64,000 bases of DNA from Mycolicibacterium sp. HK-90. Its GTDB lineage: Bacteria; Actinomycetota; Actinomycetes; Mycobacteriales; Mycobacteriaceae. Each line of letters starts with the position of its first letter. The first letter of the stretch is position 1. The translations under genes were made by a program, and so were the position numbers. Below are positions 51,273 through 59,241 of the stretch, in pieces. The notes under the pieces are model-generated. The model was not told the DNA's origin and did no database searches. It saw nothing but the letters and a program-made list of their open reading frames with translations. The DNA is taken from NCBI RefSeq assembly GCF_030486405.1, contig NZ_CP129613.1, positions 4,464,001 to 4,528,000 of the forward strand, read 5' to 3'.

Positions 51273-52530
51273 GGGACACCTCATAGGGGTCGTACGGATA
51301 TGCGGTGAGTGGCATCCAGCCACCCTCGGTCACCACCACGATCTCCTCGCCGCGATAGCCACCGGTGCCGTCCTCCCAGACCACCGGCTCGAACACCAGC
51401 AACATGCCTTCCGGGAAGACGAAGTTGTCGTCCCACTCCTGGCCGAGATCCGTCCCGATCATCGGCATCTCAGCGGCACTGGTACCGATGCCGTGGCCCA
51501 GGTAGAAGTGCGGCAGCCACGGCTTCTGGCCACCACCGGCTGCGGTCGCCGCCCGGCCGAGGTCACCACACGTGGCCCCGGCCTTGGTCACCGAGAGCAC
51601 GGCGTCGACGATGTGACTCCACTTGTCGAACTGCCTCTGTTGGGCCGGAGTCGGATCCTGACCGACGATCCAGGTACGTCCATGGTCGGAGCAGTAGCCG
51701 TGGTAGGCGATGGACACGTCGGTCCACAGCACGTCACCTTGCTGCAACTCCCGCTCGGTGGTGAGCAGGGGCAGGGCGAGATCGCCGGTGGTGGTCCAGG
51801 TGCCCTCCGCCTTCGACGCCGGCATGACCTGCCAGATCGAGTCGAACATGTTCGTCGTGGCACCCAGTTCGAAAGTGCGCCGGACGAATTCGGCAGACAG
51901 GTCGATCTGGCGGACACCTGGGGCCAGTGACTTGTGGATCTCGGCGACGGCCTCTTCGGTGATCTGACAGGCCCGGCGGATACAGGCGATCTGGTCGATG
52001 GTCTTGACGATTTTCGCCGCACCGATCACCGGGGCCGCATCCACCGGCGCGGTGGCGAACAACGCGCTGCCTGCCAGCCGCATCGCCCCGGTCAACTCGT
52101 CGGTCGCGATCGTCGCACCCGCGGGCACCAAGCCGGCCAGGTTCTTCGCGAATTCCGCTACACCCTCGTCGAATTCGAGATAGACCGGACCGTGCAGGTG
52201 GTCGTCGGGCAGCCCCGTTTCCATGGCCGCGCCCTCGCGGAAGGGCAGGAACAGGTGCGGATGCTCGTCGCCGGCCAGCACGACCGCGATCGGTCGCTCG
52301 ACGTGCGACAGGCCGGCGTCGGCCAGCGGCCAGGCGATGCCGGTGGCGTACATGACGTTGCTGTTGCCGAGCAGCACGAGCGCGTCGACACCTTGGTCGG
52401 CCATCGCCGCCTGCAGCCGCGCTCCGACCTCGCGACGCATCCGGGCCAGGTCGGGCTCTGTGGGAATGTCGAGCGGGGTGTACCCGGACCCGGCGATCTG
52501 GGTTACGCCGGTTTGGGTGGCCGTGCTCAT
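51262..52530 (-). CDS. M24 (Xaa-Pro aminopeptidase-like) family metalloenzyme
   Basis: A 422-residue M24 protein with all five metal ligands visible: D271 (WTDVSIA), D282 (CSDHGRT), H346 (GHGIGTSA), E381 (FEPVVW) and E395/E396 (RGEEIVV). The N-terminal creatinase-type domain is present (ALVLLGNSNVMYATG). Besides peptidases the fold includes C-N hydrolases and the lyase DddP, so the reaction in this catabolic operon is open. Its stop overlaps the degenerate paralogue, and its ATG overlaps the amidohydrolase stop. Confidence 0.88.
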   Translation of the reverse strand: MSTATQTGVTQIAGSGYTPLDIPTEPDLARMRREVGARLQAAMADQGVDALVLLGNSNVMYATGIAWPLADAGLSHVERPIAVVLAGDEHPHLFLPFREGAAMETGLPDDHLHGPVYLEFDEGVAEFAKNLAGLVPAGATIATDELTGAMRLAGSALFATAPVDAAPVIGAAKIVKTIDQIACIRRACQITEEAVAEIHKSLAPGVRQIDLSAEFVRRTFELGATTNMFDSIWQVMPASKAEGTWTTTGDLALPLLTTERELQQGDVLWTDVSIAYHGYCSDHGRTWIVGQDPTPAQQRQFDKWSHIVDAVLSVTKAGATCGDLGRAATAAGGGQKPWLPHFYLGHGIGTSAAEMPMIGTDLGQEWDDNFVFPEGMLLVFEPVVWEDGTGGYRGEEIVVVTEGGWMPLTAYPYDPYEVSRGN

Positions 52531-53696
52531 ACCAACCCCAGGAACTTCTGAATGTTGGTGGACACGATCTTGACGGCGTCCTCCGGACCGACCGCTTCCA
52601 CAACCGTGGCCAGGGACTTCTCCGAATAGCCGAACGTGGATTCGTTGTGCGGGTAGTCACTGGACCACATCACGTTGTCGACGCCGATCTCGTCGATGAG
52701 CCGCAGACCGAGCGGATCGACCATGAAGGATGCGGACATGTGGTGGTCCCAGTAGTACCGGACCGGGTGCTGCAGTTCGTGGTTGAACATGTGCCGGTAG
52801 GAGGCCAGCATGTGTTCGGCATCCTGCAATGCGGTCGGCACCCAGGCGATTCCGCCCTCGAACCAGCCGATTTTCAGGCTCGGATGCCGATCCAGGATTC
52901 CGGAGAACACGTATTTGGCGAACTGCTCGCGGAAGGAGTCGACGTTGACCATCATGCCGACCACGACGCTGTTGTTCTGGCACGGAGTCTTGGGCGGGGT
53001 TTCCCCGATGTGATGGCTGACCGGCAGGCCGGCCGCCTCGATCTCGTCCCAGACCGCGTCCATCTCCGTGCTGCCGTAGTCGTAGATGTTGCCTTCGTCG
53101 TCCTTGCCCGGGTTCAGCGGCAGCAGGAACGTCTTGAGCCCCAGCGATTTCAGCTGCTCGAGCGTGCTGCGGGTGCCGGCCGGATCCCACCAGTTGATCA
53201 GCCCGACCCCGTAGAAGTGGCCGTTGCTGTTTTCCTGGAGTTCGGCCATCACCTCGTTGTAGATGCGGAACACCCGCTCACGAATCCCCTTGTCCGGGTA
53301 GTGAAACAGGGCCAGCACAGCATTGGGGAACGCGAGTTCCTGGTCGATGCCATCCTCTTTGAGCTCGCGGATGCGGGCGGCGATGTTGTTCGACGCGGCG
53401 CCGGCGAGGTCGTCGTACTGCATCAGCACGCGGCCGAAATCGCCTCCGGTCCAAGCCTTGCCCTTCATCCCGACCATGTAGGCGCCGTCCTCGTACCAGA
53501 TACGCGGTGCGGCACCTTTGAGGTCGTCGGGAAAGCGCTCGTAGAAGATGTCGTCGGCCACCGAGATGTGGTTGTCGGCCGAGAAGATCGTGGTGCCTGG
53601 TGGTAATCCGGGCAGCCCGTCCGCCGTGGCATGGCCCTTGCGGTTCTTCGGCGCGCCGAAGCCTTCCGGTGGGTAGAGCGGCGTCGCAGTGGTCAT
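52527..53696 (-). CDS. Amidohydrolase-2 family metal-dependent hydrolase
   Basis: A 389-residue TIM-barrel amidohydrolase. Family marks: TIFSADNHISVADD (first His), LPVSHHIGETPP (central His), GWFEGGIAWVPTAL, and VMWSSDYPHNEST with the late Asp. The site looks intact. It follows the P450 by 27 bases and overlaps the M24 gene by ATGA. With the amidohydrolases at 4.7, 5.8, 32.6 and 36.4 kb it makes five in this window, which is unusually many. Confidence 0.88.
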   Translation of the reverse strand: MTTATPLYPPEGFGAPKNRKGHATADGLPGLPPGTTIFSADNHISVADDIFYERFPDDLKGAAPRIWYEDGAYMVGMKGKAWTGGDFGRVLMQYDDLAGAASNNIAARIRELKEDGIDQELAFPNAVLALFHYPDKGIRERVFRIYNEVMAELQENSNGHFYGVGLINWWDPAGTRSTLEQLKSLGLKTFLLPLNPGKDDEGNIYDYGSTEMDAVWDEIEAAGLPVSHHIGETPPKTPCQNNSVVVGMMVNVDSFREQFAKYVFSGILDRHPSLKIGWFEGGIAWVPTALQDAEHMLASYRHMFNHELQHPVRYYWDHHMSASFMVDPLGLRLIDEIGVDNVMWSSDYPHNESTFGYSEKSLATVVEAVGPEDAVKIVSTNIQKFLGLV

Positions 53697-53723
53697 CGGT
53701 GGTACTCCAATCAGGGCTGTCGG

Positions 53724-54941
53724 TTACCAGGTCACGGGAAGTTCGTAGACGCCGTAGGCGAGGCGATCGTGCTTGAACGGCACCTCGTCGAGCGGAATCG
53801 CCAGGCGCAGGGTCGGGATCCGGCGCAGCAGTGTGTGGAAGACGATCTGCAGCTCGGCGCGCGCGAGCTGCTGACCGACGCACTGGTGCCGGCCGTAACC
53901 GAAGCCGAGTTGCTGGCCGGCGTCGCGGCTGAGGTCGAGCTTGTCGGGCTCCGGGTAGGCCTTCGCGTCCCAGTTGGCCGGGGAGAGATCGATGATGACG
54001 CCGTCACCGGCGCGGATGGTCTCACCGCCGATCTCGATGTCCTCCAACGCCACCCGCCGTTGGCCGGTCTGGATGATGGACAGATAACGCATCAGTTCCT
54101 CGACCGCGTTGGCGATCACCTTCGGATCCTCGGCATCACGCAAGAAGTCGGCCTGCTCGGGGTTCTCCAGGAGGGCCAGGATCCCGATGCCGATCATGTT
54201 GGCGGTGGTCTCGTGCCCGGCGATCAGCAGGCCGGTGCCGAGCTGCGCGGCCTCCTTGACGCTGATCTCCCCGGCGGTCACCCGCTCGGCCAGGTCGGAC
54301 ACCGCGTCCTCGGACGGGTTCGCCTGCTTCTCCTCGACCAGATTGATCAGGTACTGGTGCAGGCTCATCGCGCCCTTCTGCATGGCATCCGCCGCGGCGT
54401 AGCGGGCCAGGCCGGCGTTCGCGTGTTCCTGGAAGAACTCGTGGTCTTCGTATGGGACGCCCAGCATTTCGCTGATCACCACGGTGGGCACCGGCAGCGC
54501 CAGCTTGGCGACGAGATCGGCGGGCTGCGGGCCGGCCAGGATCTCGTCGATGCACTCGTCGGTGATCTTCTGGATCGCCGCGCGCAATCCCTCGACGCGA
54601 CGGAACGTGAACGGCTTGGACAGCATCCGCCGGAACCGGGTGTGCTCCTCGGCATCGGAGGTGAACACCGAGCGCGGCCGCTTGTCGACGGTCGAGAGCA
54701 TGTGCTCGTTCCAGTGCGGGAAACCCGCGATCCGGTCGTCCACACTGATCCGGGAGTCCGCAAACAGGGTTCGGGCCTCTTCGTGTCCGGTGATCAACCA
54801 CGGGGTGCTGCCGTTCCAGATCTTCACGCGGAACAAGCCTTTGGGGTTGCCCAGCATGGGCGGCGGCGGCGCGAACGGGCACCGCACGTCGCGCTCCATC
54901 GGGTAGTCGGGGATGTCGACTTCGGTCAGCGTCTCAGACAT
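53724..54941 (-). CDS. Cytochrome P450, CYP105-like
   Basis: A 405-residue P450. The heme ligand is C354 in FGYGRHQCVGQQLAR, the I-helix motif is IAGHETT, and the K-helix is EELMR. The AGHETT motif and the FGYGRHQC..QQLAR pattern resemble actinobacterial CYP105-type enzymes that oxidise diverse small molecules. It follows a ferredoxin gene by 21 bases in the eight-gene leftward operon. It probably starts breakdown of the operon's substrate. Confidence 0.93.
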   Translation of the reverse strand: MSETLTEVDIPDYPMERDVRCPFAPPPPMLGNPKGLFRVKIWNGSTPWLITGHEEARTLFADSRISVDDRIAGFPHWNEHMLSTVDKRPRSVFTSDAEEHTRFRRMLSKPFTFRRVEGLRAAIQKITDECIDEILAGPQPADLVAKLALPVPTVVISEMLGVPYEDHEFFQEHANAGLARYAAADAMQKGAMSLHQYLINLVEEKQANPSEDAVSDLAERVTAGEISVKEAAQLGTGLLIAGHETTANMIGIGILALLENPEQADFLRDAEDPKVIANAVEELMRYLSIIQTGQRRVALEDIEIGGETIRAGDGVIIDLSPANWDAKAYPEPDKLDLSRDAGQQLGFGYGRHQCVGQQLARAELQIVFHTLLRRIPTLRLAIPLDEVPFKHDRLAYGVYELPVTW

Positions 54942-54962
54942 ATGGCGGTTCCATTCCTCAAG

Positions 54963-55157
54963 TCAGTCTTGAATCTCGATGGCCAGGGCTGGGCAGGCCG
55001 CCGCGGCGCGGCGGGCGTTCTCGAATTGGTCGGGACTCGGCTCGGGCTCAAGCAGCTCCACGACGCCGTCCTCGTCGCGCTGGTCGAACACCTCACCGGC
55101 GTTGAGTACACACTGCCCCGACGAGACGCACTTGTCCTGGTCGACAGTGACTTTCAT
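54963..55157 (-). CDS. Ferredoxin, [3Fe-4S]-type, P450 partner
   Basis: A 64-residue ferredoxin: DKCVSSGQCVLNAGEVF holds the first two Cys and ACPALAI the third. The variable position is Ser. It starts at ATG 55157, which overlaps the TetR stop (ATGA), so translation follows the regulator. Its place directly before the P450 marks it as that enzyme's partner. No reductase is adjacent. Confidence 0.92.
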   Translation of the reverse strand: MKVTVDQDKCVSSGQCVLNAGEVFDQRDEDGVVELLEPEPSPDQFENARRAAAACPALAIEIQD

Positions 55158-55831
55158 AAGAGGTCGCTTTCTTGGGTAACCGGTGCCAGCCACAGGCCGA
55201 CGATCGCGTCGATCAGTCCCGATGCGGCGCCCTGCCAGGACGCCCGTGGCACGTTGCCGCCCTGCGCCATCGCCCGTTCACGATCGGCGCAGCTGTGCAT
55301 CAACAGGTTGCGGGCCATGATGTTGCGTTCGGCGCGGACCTCGGCGGGTAGCTCCGGCAGGCAGTTGTTCATCCCGTCGATGACCTGGACGAGCGACTCT
55401 GAACTCAGGGCGTCGCGGACCACGATGTTGTGGTAGGCCGGGTCGGTCATCACCTGGGCGGCGAACCGCGCGTACCAGGTCGGGTTGCCCAGTGCCGCAA
55501 GGTGATCGGTGAGCGGCTGCACCAGGCAGGCAACCCAGTCCCGAAGGTCGGCCGAATCTCCGGTATCCGCCACCATCTGCTCGCGCAGGCACTCGATCGG
55601 GCCGCGGTGCTTGTGTTCGATCGCACGGACCAGATCCGTCTTGGTGCCGAAGTGGTAGCCGACGGCGGCGTTGTTGCCCTGGCCGGCCGCCTCGCTCACC
55701 TGACGGTTGGACACCGCGAACACGCCGTGCTCGGCATACAGCCGCTCGGCCGCCTTGAGGATCGCCTCCTGCGTACTGCTGGCCCGGTCGGCGCGGGCGG
55801 TCCGATTGGCTGCTGTCACCGTTACAGTCAA
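55154..55831 (-). CDS. TetR-family transcriptional regulator heading the P450/M24 operon
   Basis: A 225-residue TetR protein with the helix-turn-helix at about residues 40-75 (SNRQVSEAAGQGNNAAVGYHF). The TTG at 55831 is chosen because GGAGAGG lies just before it; a GTG four codons later is possible. It is unusual in being the first gene of the operon it probably controls, overlapping the ferredoxin by ATGA. A palindrome (55846-55867) and four 22-base iterations lie directly upstream. The likely mode is autoregulation of the whole eight-gene unit. Confidence 0.9.
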   Translation of the reverse strand: MTVTVTAANRTARADRASSTQEAILKAAERLYAEHGVFAVSNRQVSEAAGQGNNAAVGYHFGTKTDLVRAIEHKHRGPIECLREQMVADTGDSADLRDWVACLVQPLTDHLAALGNPTWYARFAAQVMTDPAYHNIVVRDALSSESLVQVIDGMNNCLPELPAEVRAERNIMARNLLMHSCADRERAMAQGGNVPRASWQGAASGLIDAIVGLWLAPVTQESDLL

Positions 55832-55845
55832 CGCCTCTCCTGTAA

Positions 55846-55867
55846 TTAAGTCAAGCAGTTGATTTAA
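55846..55867. promoter_or_regulatory. Operator-like palindrome before the TetR-ferredoxin-P450 operon
   Basis: TTAAGTCAA and TTGATTTAA surround GCAG with one mismatch, 14 bases before the TTG start. An A/T-rich palindrome in this GC-rich genome at this place fits both a promoter and the TetR protein's own operator. Confidence 0.6.
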
Positions 55868-55870
55868 AAG

Positions 55871-55947
55871 CGACGAAGTAGGCTGTCGGCCGCCACGAAG
55901 TGCCTGCCGGGCTGCCACGAAGTGCGGCTGCGGGCTCCACGAAGTGC
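55871..55947. repeat. Four iterations with a 22-base period
   Basis: CCACGAAGTGC occurs exactly at 55893, 55915 and 55937, each 22 bases apart. A weaker copy (CGACGAAGT) lies at 55871, again 22 bases away. The core CACGAAGTG is itself a CAC/GTG inverted repeat. The period is two helical turns, so bound proteins would line up on one DNA face. The array lies just upstream of the operator of the leftward TetR-ferredoxin-P450 operon. Confidence 0.7.
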
Positions 55948-56008
55948 GCCGACACTACGGTTGTTGTTGCAGTAACCGAGTTACTGCAACAACAACCGTA
56001 GTGTCGGC
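55948..56008. terminator. Perfect 28-base hairpin after the meta-cleavage operon
   Basis: The arms 55948-55975 and 55981-56008 are exact complements (outer GCCGACACTACGG, inner TTGCAGTAA) around the loop CCGAG. The hairpin starts six bases after the stop of the last gene of the 64.0-56.0 kb operon and should end its transcript. No T-tract follows, which is usual in mycobacteria. Confidence 0.75.
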
Positions 56009-56013
56009 GGAGG

Positions 56014-56823
56014 CTATTTGGGCTTCCGGGCGATGACCTTGCCCGCGACGGTGCCGCCGTCGATCGGCAGCACGGTTCCGGTCACGTAGCGCGAGCGGTC
56101 GGTGGCGAAGTAGAGCGCCGCCTCGGCGACGTCCTCGACGGTGCCCTCCCGCTTCAGCGGGCGGTCGTTGCGCATCTGAGCGCGAATCCCGGCCTCGAAC
56201 TCCTCGATGCGCTCGCGCTCCTCGGGCGAGGCCGACTTGGCCACGATCGCGGTACGGATATTGCCCGGGGCGATGGCGTTGACCCGGATCTCGTAGTGGG
56301 CCAACTCGATTGCCGCAGACTTGGTGAACTGGATGACCGCGGCCTTCGATGCGCGGTACGTCATCACCCCGCCACCGGCCTGGATGCCGCCGATCGAGGT
56401 CAGGTTGAGGATCGAACCGCCGCCGTGCTCGGACATGTACCGCGCGGCGTCACGCGTACCGGCCATGACCGCGCGGACGTTGACCCGCATCACGGTATCG
56501 AAATCGGCGAGATCATCGTCCAGGAAGCGGCGGTGCATCCGGCCCGAAACCCCGGCGTTGTTGACCATGACGTCGAGGCCACCGAAGGTCTCGACAGCCG
56601 ACGACACCAGACGGCCCACCTGCTCGACGTCCCCGACGTCGGTGAGCAGGAACCGCGCGTTGTCCCCCAACTCGTCGGCCAACGCCTTGCCGCGCTCCTC
56701 GTCGACATCGCCGATCAGCACCTGCGCACCCTCGGCGGCGAACCGGCGCACCAATCCCTCGCCGAGACCCGACGCGCCGCCGGTGACGACCGCGACTTTT
56801 CCGGCCAGCTCGTTGCCTGTCAT
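56014..56823 (-). CDS. Short-chain dehydrogenase/reductase (SDR)
   Basis: A 269-residue classical SDR with TGGASGLGEG, NNAGV, catalytic Ser in NLTSIGG and YxxxK in TYRASKAA. It ends VLPIDGGTVAG. ATG 56823 overlaps the stop of the preceding hydrolase (ATGA); the longer frame upstream is antisense-like and not used. It is the last gene of the meta-cleavage-type operon, before a strong hairpin. It probably oxidises an alcohol or diol intermediate. Confidence 0.9.
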   Translation of the reverse strand: MTGNELAGKVAVVTGGASGLGEGLVRRFAAEGAQVLIGDVDEERGKALADELGDNARFLLTDVGDVEQVGRLVSSAVETFGGLDVMVNNAGVSGRMHRRFLDDDLADFDTVMRVNVRAVMAGTRDAARYMSEHGGGSILNLTSIGGIQAGGGVMTYRASKAAVIQFTKSAAIELAHYEIRVNAIAPGNIRTAIVAKSASPEERERIEEFEAGIRAQMRNDRPLKREGTVEDVAEAALYFATDRSRYVTGTVLPIDGGTVAGKVIARKPK

Positions 56824-57656
56824 GAAACCTCTTTCAGGAATTCCAACACCACCGCGGTCAGCGCGGCGGGCTGTTCGATCTGCGGGCAGTGCCCGGCCCC
56901 GGCGATCACCGCACTGCGGGCGCCGGCAATCTGGCCGGCGATCTCGGCGGCCCAACCGGACGGCAGCAGCTTGTCACGAGCCCCCTCGATGATCATGGTC
57001 GGCACACCGATGCGGTCATACGCCCGTTTCGACGACGGCATTGCCGGTGCCTCGAGCCCCGGCCGCCGAAATCGGGCCGCGGCCAAGCTTTCCCACGCGC
57101 CTGGCGCGATGCTCGATGCGTACCGCCGCTGCACGTACGCCTCGTCGGCCGGATAGGCCGGATCGGCGAACAGTGCGGTGACGATGCGTCGCATGCCGTC
57201 CAATGTGGCGTCGTAGTCGTACAACGCCGCCGAATGCTCGTTGCGCTGGATCTCCCCTCCCCCGCAGATCGCGGTGAGCGTCCGCACCGGCAGCCGCGGA
57301 GCATCCGACGTGGCATCGACCAGAAGATTGATCGCTCCCATCGAGTTGCCGACGAAATGCGCTGAGGCGACGCCGAGTTCGGCACAGAACCGCGTGATGT
57401 GCCGGATCCGCATGCCGCGACCGTCGTTGAAATCGATGACCTTGGCACTTTCGCCAAAGCCCAGCATGTCCGGGGCGAGCACGCGATAGTGCTCGGCCAG
57501 TTCGCCGATCACGCGCTCCCACCCCAATTCGGCGCTGACCCCGAACTCACCACCGTGCAACAGGACGACCGGGTCACCGACGCCGGCCTCCAGGTAGCTG
57601 GTGGTCAGGCCGTCTACGTCGATGGTCCTGCGTGCGAAGACGTGCTGCGCCGTCAC
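56820..57656 (-). CDS. Alpha/beta hydrolase, meta-cleavage product hydrolase-like
   Basis: A 278-residue alpha/beta hydrolase. The nucleophile elbow VGNSMGAINLL (Ser105) is the GNSMG form typical of C-C hydrolases of meta-cleavage pathways (BphD, HsaD, MhpC). D228 in GARDKLLP and H256 in GAGHCPQ complete the triad, and LLHGGEFG is the oxyanion region. The GTG at 57656 lies in the stop of the FMN reductase (GTGA). An extradiol dioxygenase in the same operon supports a ring-cleavage product as substrate. Confidence 0.88.
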   Translation of the reverse strand: MTAQHVFARRTIDVDGLTTSYLEAGVGDPVVLLHGGEFGVSAELGWERVIGELAEHYRVLAPDMLGFGESAKVIDFNDGRGMRIRHITRFCAELGVASAHFVGNSMGAINLLVDATSDAPRLPVRTLTAICGGGEIQRNEHSAALYDYDATLDGMRRIVTALFADPAYPADEAYVQRRYASSIAPGAWESLAAARFRRPGLEAPAMPSSKRAYDRIGVPTMIIEGARDKLLPSGWAAEIAGQIAGARSAVIAGAGHCPQIEQPAALTAVVLEFLKEVS

Positions 57657-58234
57657 CGCGCCGCCCCGTTCGACCGCGCGAACGTCAGCACCTGATTGGC
57701 CAGCATGTCGAGCTGGCTGCGGACCGGACCGTCCGCCAACACGCCTGCCTCGTCCCAGATCTGGTCGGCCGAGTTGATCGCCACGCCCAGCGGGGTGGGC
57801 CAGGCGCGCAGCGCATGCCCGATGGAGCGCAATTGTCCCAGCGTTCCCACTGCGGCCTGCCAACCGTACGCACAGCTGATACAGCCCCACGGGGTGTTGT
57901 CCAGGTACACCCGCGGGTCCTCCCGCAGATCCTCGATGTAGTCCAGCGCGTTCTTGACCAGACCGGAGATCGCACCGTGGTAACCGGGCGAGCCGACCAC
58001 CACGGCATCGGCGTCACGTAGCGCGGAGACGAATTCCAGGGCCGCGGGCGTTCGCTCGAGCGAGTGCGGCGCGTACATCGGCAATTCCAGATCCGGCCCG
58101 GCGAACATCCGGGTCCGGCCGCCTTGGCGTTCCACGGATTCCAGGCAGTACCGCACCGCGCGCTCGGTCGAGGAGTCGGCGCGCAGCGTGCCGCCGAGAC
58201 CGACCACGAACGGCACCTTCTCAGTCGATGTCAT
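57653..58234 (-). CDS. NADPH-dependent FMN reductase
   Basis: A 193-residue flavodoxin-fold reductase. FMN-binding features are GLGGTLRADSSTERA near the N-terminus and VVGSPGYHGAISGLVKNALDY near residue 80. Such proteins supply reduced FMN to flavin monooxygenases. The LLM-type protein at 60.1-61.4 kb in the same operon is a candidate partner. It overlaps the hydrolase by GTGA and follows the cyclase gene by six bases. Confidence 0.9.
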   Translation of the reverse strand: MTSTEKVPFVVGLGGTLRADSSTERAVRYCLESVERQGGRTRMFAGPDLELPMYAPHSLERTPAALEFVSALRDADAVVVGSPGYHGAISGLVKNALDYIEDLREDPRVYLDNTPWGCISCAYGWQAAVGTLGQLRSIGHALRAWPTPLGVAINSADQIWDEAGVLADGPVRSQLDMLANQVLTFARSNGAAR

Positions 58235-58240
58235 AGTCCC

Positions 58241-59227
58241 TCACTTGATCGCGATCGGATTCACCGGCGAACCGACGGCACCGGTGACCCGCAGCGGTGG
58301 CGCGATGAGCTGGCAGTCGTACACGCCGTCGGCCGCGCAGTCCGCGGCCAGCGCACCCAGATCCCAATACTCACCGAACATCAGGCCCATGTCGCGAAGA
58401 CACAGCATGTGCATCGGCAGGAATGTGCCCTCGACCCCGTTGGCCGGATCTGGATCTTCGACCATCAGATTGTCGGCGGCGACGGCGGCCACCTGAAGAT
58501 CGTGCAGCCACGAGGCGCAGCGCCAGTCCAGCCCGGAGCCGGGCTCAGCCCCGTTGCCGGTGGCCAAAAACCTTGTCCACCAACCGGTGTGAACCATGAC
58601 GATATCGCCGGGCGTGACGGCCACGCCTTGTGCGCGGGCCACATCGTCGAGCTCGGCCGGGGTGACCGGATTGCCCGGCTCCAGGAACTGCTCGGCACCG
58701 CGGTGGCGGACCACATCCAGCAGCACGCCGCGGGAGGTGATGCCCTTGCCGTCGACCTTGTCGATGCCGCAGTGGAAGGCCCCGAAGCTGGTGACCGAAT
58801 CGGCCGGGAACCCGTTGTAGAGCTTGTCCTCGTAGTAGACGTGCGACAGCGCGTCCCACTGCGTGGCGGCCTGCAGCGGCATCACGATCATGTCGTCGTT
58901 GAAGCGGAACGGATTGTCCACGAAGAACTCACTGACCTGATGGGCCACCGAATTCCGCAGCCACTGCGGGCCGTATCTGGCCAACGTGTTCGCGTCGCCG
59001 CCGTCCACCGTCATCACGTGGGTCGGGTTCTGCCGGAACTGGAACGCCCCCTGCGGCCCGGCCGAGGAGAAGTCTCCCCCGAGCGCGAAGACCTTGCCCT
59101 GCTTGACCAATGACGCACCCTCGGCGACCTTGTCCGGGGTGATCAGGTTCAGGGTGCCGAGTTCATCGGCGTCACCCCAGCGGCCCCAGTTGCGCACCTC
59201 GTCGGCGACCCTACGGAAGTCGCTCAT
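58241..59227 (-). CDS. Cyclase-family (kynurenine formamidase-like) hydrolase
   Basis: A 328-residue metal-dependent cyclase-family protein. The signature, HxGTHxDxPxH in formamidases, appears as LQAATQWDALSHVYYEDKLYNG (residues 118-139), the TQWD variant found in larger actinobacterial members. D125 and H129 are the likely ligands. Later MVHTGWWTRF and the conserved LPMHMLCLRDMG complete the pattern. It may hydrolyse a lactone or amide after ring opening. The ATG at 59227 is 14 bases after the preceding SDR. Confidence 0.85.
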   Translation of the reverse strand: MSDFRRVADEVRNWGRWGDADELGTLNLITPDKVAEGASLVKQGKVFALGGDFSSAGPQGAFQFRQNPTHVMTVDGGDANTLARYGPQWLRNSVAHQVSEFFVDNPFRFNDDMIVMPLQAATQWDALSHVYYEDKLYNGFPADSVTSFGAFHCGIDKVDGKGITSRGVLLDVVRHRGAEQFLEPGNPVTPAELDDVARAQGVAVTPGDIVMVHTGWWTRFLATGNGAEPGSGLDWRCASWLHDLQVAAVAADNLMVEDPDPANGVEGTFLPMHMLCLRDMGLMFGEYWDLGALAADCAADGVYDCQLIAPPLRVTGAVGSPVNPIAIK

Positions 59228-59241
59228 CGTCCCGGCCAAGC

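Noticed and set aside
55871..55947. CRISPR-like array
   Set aside because: The repeated unit is only 11 bases in a 22-base period, spacers are related to each other, and no cas genes are present.
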